Assembly (NCBI GenBank): GCA_964637725.1
Contig: CAZWXH010000111.1
Coordinates: 1-6,040, forward strand
Source: CAZWXH01 sp964637725
GTDB lineage: Bacteria; Bacillota_I; Bacilli_A; Erysipelotrichales; Coprobacillaceae
DNA: 6,040 bases
Reading direction: 5' to 3'
The notes under the pieces are model-generated. The model made no database searches. It was not told where the DNA came from and worked only from the letters and a program-made list of their open reading frames with translations. Shown piece after piece: positions 1-5,399 of the stretch (positions within the stretch are counted from its first letter, which is position 1; each line of letters begins with the position of its first letter). The translations under genes were made by a program, and so were the position numbers.

Positions 1-1
1 T

Positions 2-310
2 TTTACTATTAATTGGGATAAGGCTTTAGAAGAAGCAGTAGAAGAAGCAGTAGAACAAAGTAAGGAAAAAGCAATAAAGCAAGGAATAGAACAAGGAATA
101 GAACAGGGAATGGAAAAAGGAATTGAACAAGGCTATAGAACCATGCTTATGCGTTTAATTAAGGAAAAATATAGCAATGATGACTTGTCATGGTTATCAT
201 CTTTTCAAATCGAACAGTTTGAAAGAATTTCAACGCTTCTTTTACAAAATTTATCTTTTGAAGAATTTAAAGAGAAAGCAATCGAGAAAGTTAACTGTAT
301 CAATTCGTGA
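2..310 (+). CDS. C-terminal end of a probable Rpn/PD-(D/E)XK nuclease-transposase family protein (5' partial)
   Basis: An open frame enters from the left edge and ends at TGA 308-310, giving about 102 residues with no start visible. The ATG at 110 is an internal Met inside the repeat tract and has no ribosome site, so I read the frame as continuing upstream. The visible part starts FTINWDKALEEA. It then has a charged repeat (EEAV twice, then GIEQ/GMEK-type units, about residues 10-43), and ends in an amphipathic helical tail (MLMRLIKEKY, then LSWLSSFQIEQFERIS). A short charged GIEQG repeat followed by such a tail is typical of Rpn recombination-promoting nuclease/putative transposase proteins. 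The catalytic PD-(D/E)XK domain would lie upstream, outside the window, so the family call rests on the tail alone. It could instead be another protein with a similar coiled linker. Its terminator separates it from the glf operon. Confidence 0.6.
   Translation, partial: FTINWDKALEEAVEEAVEQSKEKAIKQGIEQGIEQGMEKGIEQGYRTMLMRLIKEKYSNDDLSWLSSFQIEQFERISTLLLQNLSFEEFKEKAIEKVNCINS
29..52 (+). repeat. 12-bp tandem repeat, 2 copies, in-frame
   Basis: The unit gaagaagcagta occurs twice head to tail (29-40 and 41-52), followed by a diverged partial third copy starting gaacaa. It encodes EEAV twice within the nuclease-like tail. As the unit is a multiple of three, copy-number change would keep the frame. 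Confidence 0.85.
80..127 (+). repeat. 12-bp tandem repeat, 4 copies, in-frame
   Basis: Four 12-bp units lie at 80-91, 92-103, 104-115 and 116-127. The first two are identical (caaggaatagaa); the third (cagggaatggaa) and fourth (aaaggaattgaa) differ by a few bases. A partial fifth (caaggc) follows. They encode QGIE, QGIE, QGME, KGIE. The length is suited to slippage or recombination, and any gain or loss of a unit stays in frame. Confidence 0.85.
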
Positions 311-323
311 TACAGTTTTTCTT
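293..323 (+). terminator. Rho-independent terminator of the nuclease-like gene
   Basis: A perfect 10-bp inverted repeat (aactgtatca at 293-302, tgatacagtt at 308-317) encloses the 5-nt loop attcg and runs into a T-rich tract (ttt c ttt). The right arm starts with the stop codon TGA 308-310, so the last four codons and the stop form the hairpin. Confidence 0.85.
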
Positions 324-359
324 TAGAGAAAATTTAGAATCTCTTTTATTTATATTTCA

Positions 360-388
360 TTGCAGTGAAATTCAGGATAGTGTATAAT
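360..388 (+). promoter_or_regulatory. Candidate upstream sigma-A promoter (P1)
   Basis: A perfect -10 hexamer TATAAT (383-388) lies 17 bp after a weak -35, TTGCAG (360-365), which matches TTGACA at only the first three positions. The predicted start, about 395, falls at the left edge of the hairpin at 393-435, so a transcript from here would fold and meet a U-run within some 45 nt. Hexamers and spacing are seen; activity is inferred. Confidence 0.5.
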
Positions 389-392
389 TACT

Positions 393-439
393 AGGAAACA
401 GTAAGGTATACATATGTTTGGTATATACTTTTCCTTTTT
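393..439 (+). promoter_or_regulatory. Bulged hairpin with U-tract between two promoters (attenuator, terminator or operator candidate)
   Basis: The left arm (393-411) can pair with the right arm (421-435) in three blocks: aggaaa 393-398 with 430-435 (6 bp), agta 400-403 with 426-429 (4 bp), and tatac 407-411 with 421-425 (5 bp). One base (399) and three bases (404-406) bulge on the left, and the loop is 412-420. TTTT (436-439) follows directly, giving a terminator-like shape. It sits right after the predicted P1 start and right before the extended -10 of P2. It could stop P1 transcripts, act as a second terminator for the upstream gene, or be a dyad operator near the P2 -35 region. It has bulges and few GC pairs, so stability is moderate. 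Confidence 0.45.
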
Positions 440-445
440 ATTATA

Positions 446-471
446 TGGTATAATAAGAGGCATAGAAAGGA
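446..471 (+). promoter_or_regulatory. Extended -10 promoter (P2) and ribosome site for glf
   Basis: TGGTATAAT (446-454) is a textbook extended -10 (TGnTATAAT). No good -35 is seen; around 426-431 the sequence is tacttt, which extended -10 promoters tolerate. A start near 461 would give an untranslated leader of about 18 nt holding the ribosome site AGAAAGGA (464-471), 7 nt before the ATG at 479. This is the more convincing of the two glf promoters. Confidence 0.65.
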
Positions 472-478
472 TGATTTT

Positions 479-1615
479 ATGGATACATTAATCATTGGAT
501 GTGGATTTGCGGGGAGTGTCGTTGCTAGGGAATTAGCAATACGTGGAGAGAAAGTTAAAATAATAGAAAAGAGAAATCATATAGGTGGAAACTGTTATGA
601 TTTGTTTGATAAAGATGGCGTATTAATTCATCAATACGGTCCCCATATTTTTCATACAAATAATAAAGAAGTTTATGATTACTTATCTCAATATACAAAA
701 TGGTATGATTATCAACATGAGGTAGTTGGTGATGTTTATGGCAAAATCATTCCGATTCCTTTTAACCTCAATACTTTGAATATTGTTTTTGGTGAAGAAA
801 AGGGAAATAAATTAAGACAAGAATTAATTGAGACTTATGGTGAAAATGCAAGAGTCCCAATTTTAACATTACAACAAAATCAATCTGCTGGTATTCAAGA
901 AGTAGCTCAATATGTATATGAAAATATTTTCTTGAAATATACGATGAAACAATGGAATCAAAAACCAGAAGAAGTAGATCAAAGTGTAACTGCTCGTGTC
1001 CCTATTCTTATTAGTTTTGATGATCGTTATTTCCAAGATACATATCAAGGAATGCCACTAGATGGGTATACAAGTTTGTTTGAAAAGATGTTAGATCATA
1101 AAAATATTGAAGTAGTTTTAAATAAGGATGCTAAGGAGTTATTATCTTTTGATTTTGATAATCATAAGGTTTATTTTGAAGGAAATGAATTCAATGGTAA
1201 GATTATCTTTACAGGTGCTATTGATGAGTTCTTTAATAATAAATTAGGGCAACTTCCATATCGTTCATTACGCTTTGAATTTAAACATTATAATCAAGAA
1301 GATTATCAAGGACATGGTGTAGTTAATTATACCGTGAGTGAAGATTATACACGTATTACTGAATTTAAGCATTTAACTGGTCAGGTCATACAAGGAACAA
1401 CAATTGTGAAGGAATATCCTGAAGTTTATAAAGATAATTCACAAGTTCCTTATTATGCGATTCTAAGTGAAGAAAATAGAAATATGCATCAACGTTATGT
1501 TGAATTGATGAAGCCTTTTCCACAGTTTCATATGTTAGGAAGATTGGCACAGTATAAGTATTACAATATTGATGGGATTGTTGAAGAAGCACTGGCTTTA
1601 GTCAAACAATTATAG
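479..1615 (+). CDS. glf: UDP-galactopyranose mutase
   Basis: This is the flavoenzyme that interconverts UDP-galactopyranose and UDP-galactofuranose in the cytosol, making the donor for galactofuranose-containing glycans. The 378-residue length is normal for bacterial Glf. The N-terminus is a Rossmann FAD site, GCGFAG (7-12), with E30 at the end of the second strand in the usual ribose-binding place. Family hallmarks follow in order: IGGNCYD (35-41), GPHIFHT (54-60), KYTMKQW (153-159), the substrate-site stretch from R173 through FDDRYFQDTYQG (180-191), TGAIDEFF (245-252), LPYRSLRFE (259-267), and the C-terminal GRLAQYKYYNID (354-365) with the active-site Arg (355) and FAD-contacting Asp (365). 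No key residue seems missing. The ATG at 479 has the site AGAAAGGA 7 nt upstream, and the Rossmann strand begins at once, so the start is secure. It heads an operon: its stop TAG lies within the ribosome site of the next gene. Confidence 0.96.
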   Translation: MDTLIIGCGFAGSVVARELAIRGEKVKIIEKRNHIGGNCYDLFDKDGVLIHQYGPHIFHTNNKEVYDYLSQYTKWYDYQHEVVGDVYGKIIPIPFNLNTLNIVFGEEKGNKLRQELIETYGENARVPILTLQQNQSAGIQEVAQYVYENIFLKYTMKQWNQKPEEVDQSVTARVPILISFDDRYFQDTYQGMPLDGYTSLFEKMLDHKNIEVVLNKDAKELLSFDFDNHKVYFEGNEFNGKIIFTGAIDEFFNNKLGQLPYRSLRFEFKHYNQEDYQGHGVVNYTVSEDYTRITEFKHLTGQVIQGTTIVKEYPEVYKDNSQVPYYAILSEENRNMHQRYVELMKPFPQFHMLGRLAQYKYYNIDGIVEEALALVKQL

Positions 1616-1625
1616 GAGGAATATT

Positions 1626-2642
1626 ATGAAATATTTATCTATCGCAATACCAAGTTATAATTCTCAAGATTACATGGCTAAAGCCATTGAATCATGTTTA
1701 ATATTAAAGGAAGATGTAGAAGTTATTATTGTTAATGATGGTTCTAAAGATGATACTGGTCGTATTGGTGATGAGTACGCTAAAAAATACCCAGATACTA
1801 TTAAATGTGTTCATCAAGAAAATGGGGGACATGGTCAAGCTGTTAACACTGGTTTAAAGAATGCAACTGGTTTATATTTTAAAGTCTTAGACAGTGATGA
1901 TTGGTTTGATCAATCAGCCCTAGTCAAAGTCATTGAAACTTTAAAAGAACTTCATAAAAGTGATGAAGTTGTTGATATGATGATCGCAAACTATGTATAT
2001 GAAAAAGTATGTGAAAACAAGTCAAGCGTAATCCGATACACGAATGCTTTGCCTCAAAATAGATTATTTAGATGGTATGATGTCAAATATTTCTATCCTC
2101 AACAAAACTTATTGATGCATAGTGTTATATATCGTACACAGTTATTAAGAAATTGTAATCTTGAATTACCTAAACATACATTCTATGTTGATAATTTATT
2201 TGTTTATCAACCTTTACCATATGTCACAACATTATATTATTTAGATGTTGATTTATATCGTTATTTTATTGGTAGGGATGATCAATCAGTTAATGAAACT
2301 GTGATGATATCTCGTATTGATCAACAGATAAGAGTGAATAAGTTAATGATTGATAGTTGTGATGTTATGAAATTAAAGAGTCGAAAATTAAGAAATTATA
2401 TGATTAAATATTTAACAATGATTACAACAGTATCTACTGTTTTATTAGTGAAATCAGGAACTAAAGAAAATCAAAAGAAGAAAGAAGAACTTTGGGATTA
2501 TCTAAAAACAACCAATCCAGATCTATATAAGTCGGTGAAACGTACTTTACTTGGATCGTTTATGGAAATGGATAGTCAAGTTGGTAAAAAGATATTAACT
2601 TCAGGTTATGCTTTATCAAGAAAGTTATTTGGGTTTAATTAA
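1626..2642 (+). CDS. Family 2 glycosyltransferase, possible galactofuranosyl/sugar transferase
   Basis: This 338-residue protein has a GT-A fold of family GT2. It should transfer a sugar from a nucleotide donor, probably with inversion, on the cytosolic face. The first strand is SIAIPSYNS (5-13); NDGSKDDT (37-44) holds the nucleotide-binding Asp (D38); NGGHGQAVNTGL (66-77) is the conserved loop before the metal site; and DSDDWFD (89-95) is the DxD-type metal and donor site. FYVDNLF (186-192) is where GT2 enzymes usually carry the catalytic base, so D189 is a candidate, and GRDDQSVN follows at the end of the catalytic domain. The remaining ~100 residues are helical and Lys-rich with no clear transmembrane segment. 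AGGAGG (1614-1619), sharing bases with the glf stop, lies 6 nt before the ATG. Neighbouring glf suggests UDP-galactofuranose as donor, but GT2 specificity cannot be read from motifs; UDP-Glc, UDP-Gal or others remain possible. Confidence 0.88.
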   Translation: MKYLSIAIPSYNSQDYMAKAIESCLILKEDVEVIIVNDGSKDDTGRIGDEYAKKYPDTIKCVHQENGGHGQAVNTGLKNATGLYFKVLDSDDWFDQSALVKVIETLKELHKSDEVVDMMIANYVYEKVCENKSSVIRYTNALPQNRLFRWYDVKYFYPQQNLLMHSVIYRTQLLRNCNLELPKHTFYVDNLFVYQPLPYVTTLYYLDVDLYRYFIGRDDQSVNETVMISRIDQQIRVNKLMIDSCDVMKLKSRKLRNYMIKYLTMITTVSTVLLVKSGTKENQKKKEELWDYLKTTNPDLYKSVKRTLLGSFMEMDSQVGKKILTSGYALSRKLFGFN

Positions 2643-3286
2643 TGAAATCATTTTTATCTCAATATAAGCATGCATGGGTTTTTGTTTATTTTATTATTTA
2701 TGTCCCTTGGTATTTTGGATTACAATTAAGAGCAGATAATGCCTTTCAAGATGTTTATATTGGTATTGATGCAGCAACGCCTTTTATTGCTGAATTCATT
2801 TATCCATATATATATTGGTTTTTATTTGTGGCAGGAACTATTGCATATTTGTTTTTAAAACATCGAAAAGAGTTTTATCAATGTATTGCTTTTCTCTTTA
2901 TTGGAATGACAGTTTGTTTAATTATCTTTACAATATATCCAACAAGCTATAATCATCGACCAGATGTTATATCAGGGAGCCCTTTAACACAATATTTGGT
3001 AAATTTTATATATACGGCTGATAAAAGTCAAAATGTATTTCCAAGTATCCATGTTTATAACTCTATTGCTTGTGCAATAGCGTTAATTAAATGTGTTGAT
3101 TTTAAGGATAAAATATGGATAAAAATATTTGCGAGTGTTTCAGCATTGATGATAACTTTATCAACAATGTTTATAAAACAGCATTCTATTCTAGATGCTG
3201 GGGCAGCTTTGGTTTTATCAATTATCATGTATGTCATTGTTTATAAAGTAGATTATTCTAAGTTATTTAAAAAGACAAAACATTAA
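2642..3286 (+). CDS. PAP2-superfamily membrane protein, AUR1/inositol-phosphorylceramide-synthase-like type
   Basis: This is a 214-residue integral membrane protein with about six predicted segments (roughly 12-29, 52-72, 79-99, 139-150, 158-178, 186-202). The acid-phosphatase/PAP2 core is visible as FPSIH (133-137), equal to the PSGH motif with H137, and S174 plus KQHSILD (179-185), giving the second active-site His (H181) and Asp (D185). The first PAP2 motif is not the usual K-x6-RP; instead YPTSYNHRP (99-107) supplies the Arg, as in the AUR1-like branch. Family members cleave or transfer phosphate or phosphoalcohol groups on lipids at the membrane surface. The ATG overlaps the GT2 stop by one base (TAATG) with only a weak GGG (2631-2633) upstream, so translation is likely coupled. 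It may process a lipid carrier or lipid head group for the glycan; substrate unknown. Confidence 0.85.
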   Translation: MKSFLSQYKHAWVFVYFIIYVPWYFGLQLRADNAFQDVYIGIDAATPFIAEFIYPYIYWFLFVAGTIAYLFLKHRKEFYQCIAFLFIGMTVCLIIFTIYPTSYNHRPDVISGSPLTQYLVNFIYTADKSQNVFPSIHVYNSIACAIALIKCVDFKDKIWIKIFASVSALMITLSTMFIKQHSILDAGAALVLSIIMYVIVYKVDYSKLFKKTKH

Positions 3287-3300
3287 TTGTTTGTCTTTTT
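3269..3300 (+). terminator. Rho-independent terminator of the glf operon
   Basis: An 11-bp perfect inverted repeat (aaaaagacaaa at 3269-3279, tttgtcttttt at 3290-3300) has a 10-nt loop. The right arm ends in five Ts, and the left arm starts with five As, so it could also stop transcription from the other side. The PAP2 stop codon TAA (3284-3286) lies in the loop. Confidence 0.85.
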
Positions 3301-3317
3301 CATTTGTTGAAAGAAAG

Positions 3318-3345
3318 TTAGAAAAATTGTTTTCTTTTGTATAAT
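3318..3345 (+). promoter_or_regulatory. Promoter of the MATE gene
   Basis: A perfect TATAAT (3340-3345) stands 16 bp after a weak -35, TTAGAA (3318-3323). A better -35 look-alike, TTGAAA (3307-3312), is 27 bp away and too far. The predicted start near 3352 gives a leader of about 17 nt with AGGGGA (3360-3365) just before the ATG at 3369; that spacing is a little short. Confidence 0.6.
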
Positions 3346-3368
3346 GAAAGAATGAAAGTAGGGGAAAT

Positions 3369-4793
3369 ATGGAAACAAATCAAAAATTAGGACATGAAAA
3401 AATAAGTAAGTTATTAATATCATTAGCAGTGCCTTCGATTATCGCCCAGCTTGTAAATATTTTATATAATATGGTTGATCGTATTTATATTGGTCAGATG
3501 CCAGGGGGAACTGCAGCGATGGCAGGACTATCAATTGCGCTTCCTATTATTACCTTAATTACTGCATTTACTCAATTAGTAGGAATTGGTGGAGCACCCT
3601 TATGTGCGATTAGATTAGGTGAACAAAGAAAAGATAAAGCTGAACAGATTATGACCAATAGTTTTGTTTTATTAGTTGCTTTAGGTATTATTTTAACAAT
3701 TGTTGTCTTGGTTTTTAAAGAACCTTTATTAATTATGTTTGGCGCAAATCAAGAGTCATTAGCACCAGCTATTGCATATACTAGTATATATGCGCTTGGA
3801 ACATTGTTTGTTCAAATAACATTAGGAATGAACGCATATATTAATACTCAAGGTTATGCTAAGATGGGAATGTTTACAGTGGTAATTGGGGCAGTATTAA
3901 ATATTGTCTTAGATCCAGTTTTTATCTTTGGCTTTAACATGGGAGTATCTGGTGCCGCTTTGGCAACCATTATATCGCAAGGTGTTTCGGCAATATGGGT
4001 TATGGCTTTCTTATTTGGTAAAAAGAGTCATTTAAAAATCAGGAAAAAATATTTTAAGATAGATTGGCGTATTGCCTTATCGATTGTCTCTTTAGGAATA
4101 TCTCCATTCGTAATGAATGTGACAGAAAGTTTATTACAGATATCATTTAATAACCAACTCTCTTTATATGGTGGAACAATGGCTGTTGCAACAATGGCTA
4201 TCCTTGTGAGTATGTGGCAGTTTGTAACTTTACCTTTACAAGGACTTTGTCAAGGCGCCCAACCGATATTGAGTTACAACTATGGGGCTAGAAACTATAC
4301 ACGTGTAAGAGAGACTTTTAAATTGGTTTTTAAGTTATGCGTAGGTTTTGGTATCATTGCACAAATTATTTTAATGGTATTTGCGAAATCGATAGTTCCA
4401 ATATTCTCTAGTAATAAAGAAACTATTGAATTTGCTTCATGGGCATTAAGAATATATGTATTAGGAGTTAGCTTCTTTGGTGCTCAGATAGCTTGTCAAC
4501 AATCATTCATGGCACTGGGGCAAGCCAAAGTATCTTTATGCATGGCAATAACTAGAAAAATTATACTTTTAATTCCATTAGTCTATGCTTTTCCATATAT
4601 TTTAGGATCAACAGGATTTGCCTCAATACTTGCAAGTCCAATCACATCAATGGTAAAAGATGGTCCTATGGTATTTTCGGTTTTATTTGCGGAACCAGTT
4701 TCTGATATCTTAGCTGCTTGTATAACAACATTCATGTTTGTTAGATTTTATAAAAGGGAATTAAAGCAACCAGACCATGTTATTGAAGAATAA
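3369..4793 (+). CDS. MATE-family multidrug/metabolite efflux transporter (MepA-like)
   Basis: This is a 474-residue polytopic protein of the MATE family: two six-helix bundles that export cationic drugs or metabolites using a Na+ or H+ gradient. The N-terminal signature is clear, with P22 in the first helix and YNMVDRIYIG (33-42), including N34 and D37. The halves are related: the second starts at about residue 235 with a helix like the first (GISPFVMNVTESLL). QGAQPILSYNYGARN, after the central helices, and AEPVSDILA (441-449) in the last helix are typical of the family. The loop before the last helix (about 413-433) looks some 15-20 residues longer than I expect, from memory. The gene stands alone behind its own promoter and the glf terminator. 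No terminator follows, so read-through into cysE is possible. The substrate cannot be inferred; a lipid-flippase-like role is conceivable but unsupported. Confidence 0.93.
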   Translation: METNQKLGHEKISKLLISLAVPSIIAQLVNILYNMVDRIYIGQMPGGTAAMAGLSIALPIITLITAFTQLVGIGGAPLCAIRLGEQRKDKAEQIMTNSFVLLVALGIILTIVVLVFKEPLLIMFGANQESLAPAIAYTSIYALGTLFVQITLGMNAYINTQGYAKMGMFTVVIGAVLNIVLDPVFIFGFNMGVSGAALATIISQGVSAIWVMAFLFGKKSHLKIRKKYFKIDWRIALSIVSLGISPFVMNVTESLLQISFNNQLSLYGGTMAVATMAILVSMWQFVTLPLQGLCQGAQPILSYNYGARNYTRVRETFKLVFKLCVGFGIIAQIILMVFAKSIVPIFSSNKETIEFASWALRIYVLGVSFFGAQIACQQSFMALGQAKVSLCMAITRKIILLIPLVYAFPYILGSTGFASILASPITSMVKDGPMVFSVLFAEPVSDILAACITTFMFVRFYKRELKQPDHVIEE

Positions 4794-4804
4794 AAATTAT
4801 AACC

Positions 4805-4832
4805 TTGATTGTTAAATTTTATAAATTATGTT
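4805..4832 (+). promoter_or_regulatory. Weak candidate promoter for cysE
   Basis: TTGATT (4805-4810) and TATGTT (4827-4832) are 16 bp apart in the 69-bp AT-rich gap between the MATE and cysE coding regions; each hexamer matches consensus at four positions. AT-rich DNA gives such matches by chance, and read-through from the MATE promoter is an alternative. No T-box or other riboswitch fits in this gap. Confidence 0.25.
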
Positions 4833-4850
4833 TAAATAGAAAAAATAAGT

Positions 4851-4858
4851 GGGGTGAG
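4851..4858 (+). promoter_or_regulatory. Ribosome binding site that decides the cysE start
   Basis: GGGGTGAG lies 4 nt before the ATG at 4863. The longer reading from GTG 4854 would begin inside this site and have no ribosome site of its own, so the ATG is preferred. Confidence 0.7.
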
Positions 4859-4862
4859 AACG

Positions 4863-5399
4863 ATGGAACAAAGTTTAATTTCTAGAATTATGGAGATGGA
4901 TCCTGCTGCCACAAATCGATTTTGTGTGATATTGAACTATCCAGGTCTTCATGCTATGTTCTTCTTTCGTATTAATCATTTTCTATGGAATATACATTTG
5001 AAAACATTAGCTCGTTTCTTTAGTCAAATTGCTAGGTTTCTTACAGGAATAGAAATTCATCCAGGAGCGACTATTGGAAAACGACTATTTATAGATCATG
5101 GAATGGGAGTCGTTATTGGCGAAACAACAATTATTGGTAATGATTGTACACTATATCAAGGAGTCACTTTAGGTGGTGTTGGTACTGGTGAACATAAGTG
5201 TAAAAGACATCCAACTTTACAAAATAATGTTATGATTTCAGTTGGAGCGAAAATAATTGGTGATGTGACAATCGGTGACAATAGTATTGTAGGAGCATCT
5301 TCAGTAGTATTAAAAGATGTACCTCCTAATTGTACAGTTGTAGGAGTCCCTGGTAAAATTGTAAAAGAAAACGGAGTAAGAGTGAGTCGTGAATTATAA
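4863..5399 (+). CDS. cysE: Serine O-acetyltransferase, short form
   Basis: The enzyme makes O-acetylserine from serine and acetyl-CoA, the first step of cysteine synthesis in the cytosol. From the ATG it is 178 residues. Residues 1-60 form the helical serine-acetyltransferase N-domain (MDPAATNRF, then YPGLHAMFFFRINHFLW, then LARFFSQIARFLTGIEIHPG). A left-handed hexapeptide-repeat helix follows (about 63-165): IEIHPGATIG, IDHGMGVVIGETTIIG with catalytic His79, the LYQGVTLGG loop, KRHPTL, and IIGDVTIGDNSIVGASSVVLKDVPP, closing with VVGVPGKIV. The C-terminus stops about ten residues later at SREL. From memory Bacillus subtilis CysE is near 217 residues, so this form lacks the long tail, and the end Leu is not the Ile that docks into cysteine synthase in enteric enzymes. 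No cysK is visible next to it. A sugar O-acetyltransferase is less likely given the N-domain and DHG motif. Confidence 0.92.
   Translation: MEQSLISRIMEMDPAATNRFCVILNYPGLHAMFFFRINHFLWNIHLKTLARFFSQIARFLTGIEIHPGATIGKRLFIDHGMGVVIGETTIIGNDCTLYQGVTLGGVGTGEHKCKRHPTLQNNVMISVGAKIIGDVTIGDNSIVGASSVVLKDVPPNCTVVGVPGKIVKENGVRVSREL

Noticed and set aside
325..350. Short hairpin agaga/tctct (325-329 with 340-344) followed by tttatt
   Set aside because: A 5-bp stem with a 10-nt loop is weak and expected by chance; a much better terminator lies just upstream.
311..478. Possible mobile element or MITE remnant between the nuclease-like gene and glf
   Set aside because: I see no matching terminal inverted repeats or target-site duplication; promoters and the hairpin explain the region better.
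471..491. Tiny reading frame (MILWIH) beginning at ATG 471 and overlapping the glf start
   Set aside because: Its ATG touches the ribosome site with no spacing, and it is out of frame with glf; chance is the simplest explanation.
1386..1592. Minus-strand open frame of 68 codons within glf
   Set aside because: It is antisense to a highly conserved gene, has no recognisable domain, and looks like a shadow of the glf frame.
3055..3237. Minus-strand open frame of 60 codons within the first PAP2 gene
   Set aside because: It lies wholly opposite the conserved active-site region of a clear gene; no domain is visible.
4793..4820. AT-only inverted repeat after the MATE stop (aaaatt with aatttt plus taa/tta)
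   Set aside because: It has a bulge, no GC pairs and no clean T-run after it, so it is too weak to call a terminator.
4854..4862. GTG 4854 as an earlier cysE start adding three residues
   Set aside because: This codon lies inside the GGGGTGAG ribosome site serving ATG 4863 and has no site of its own.
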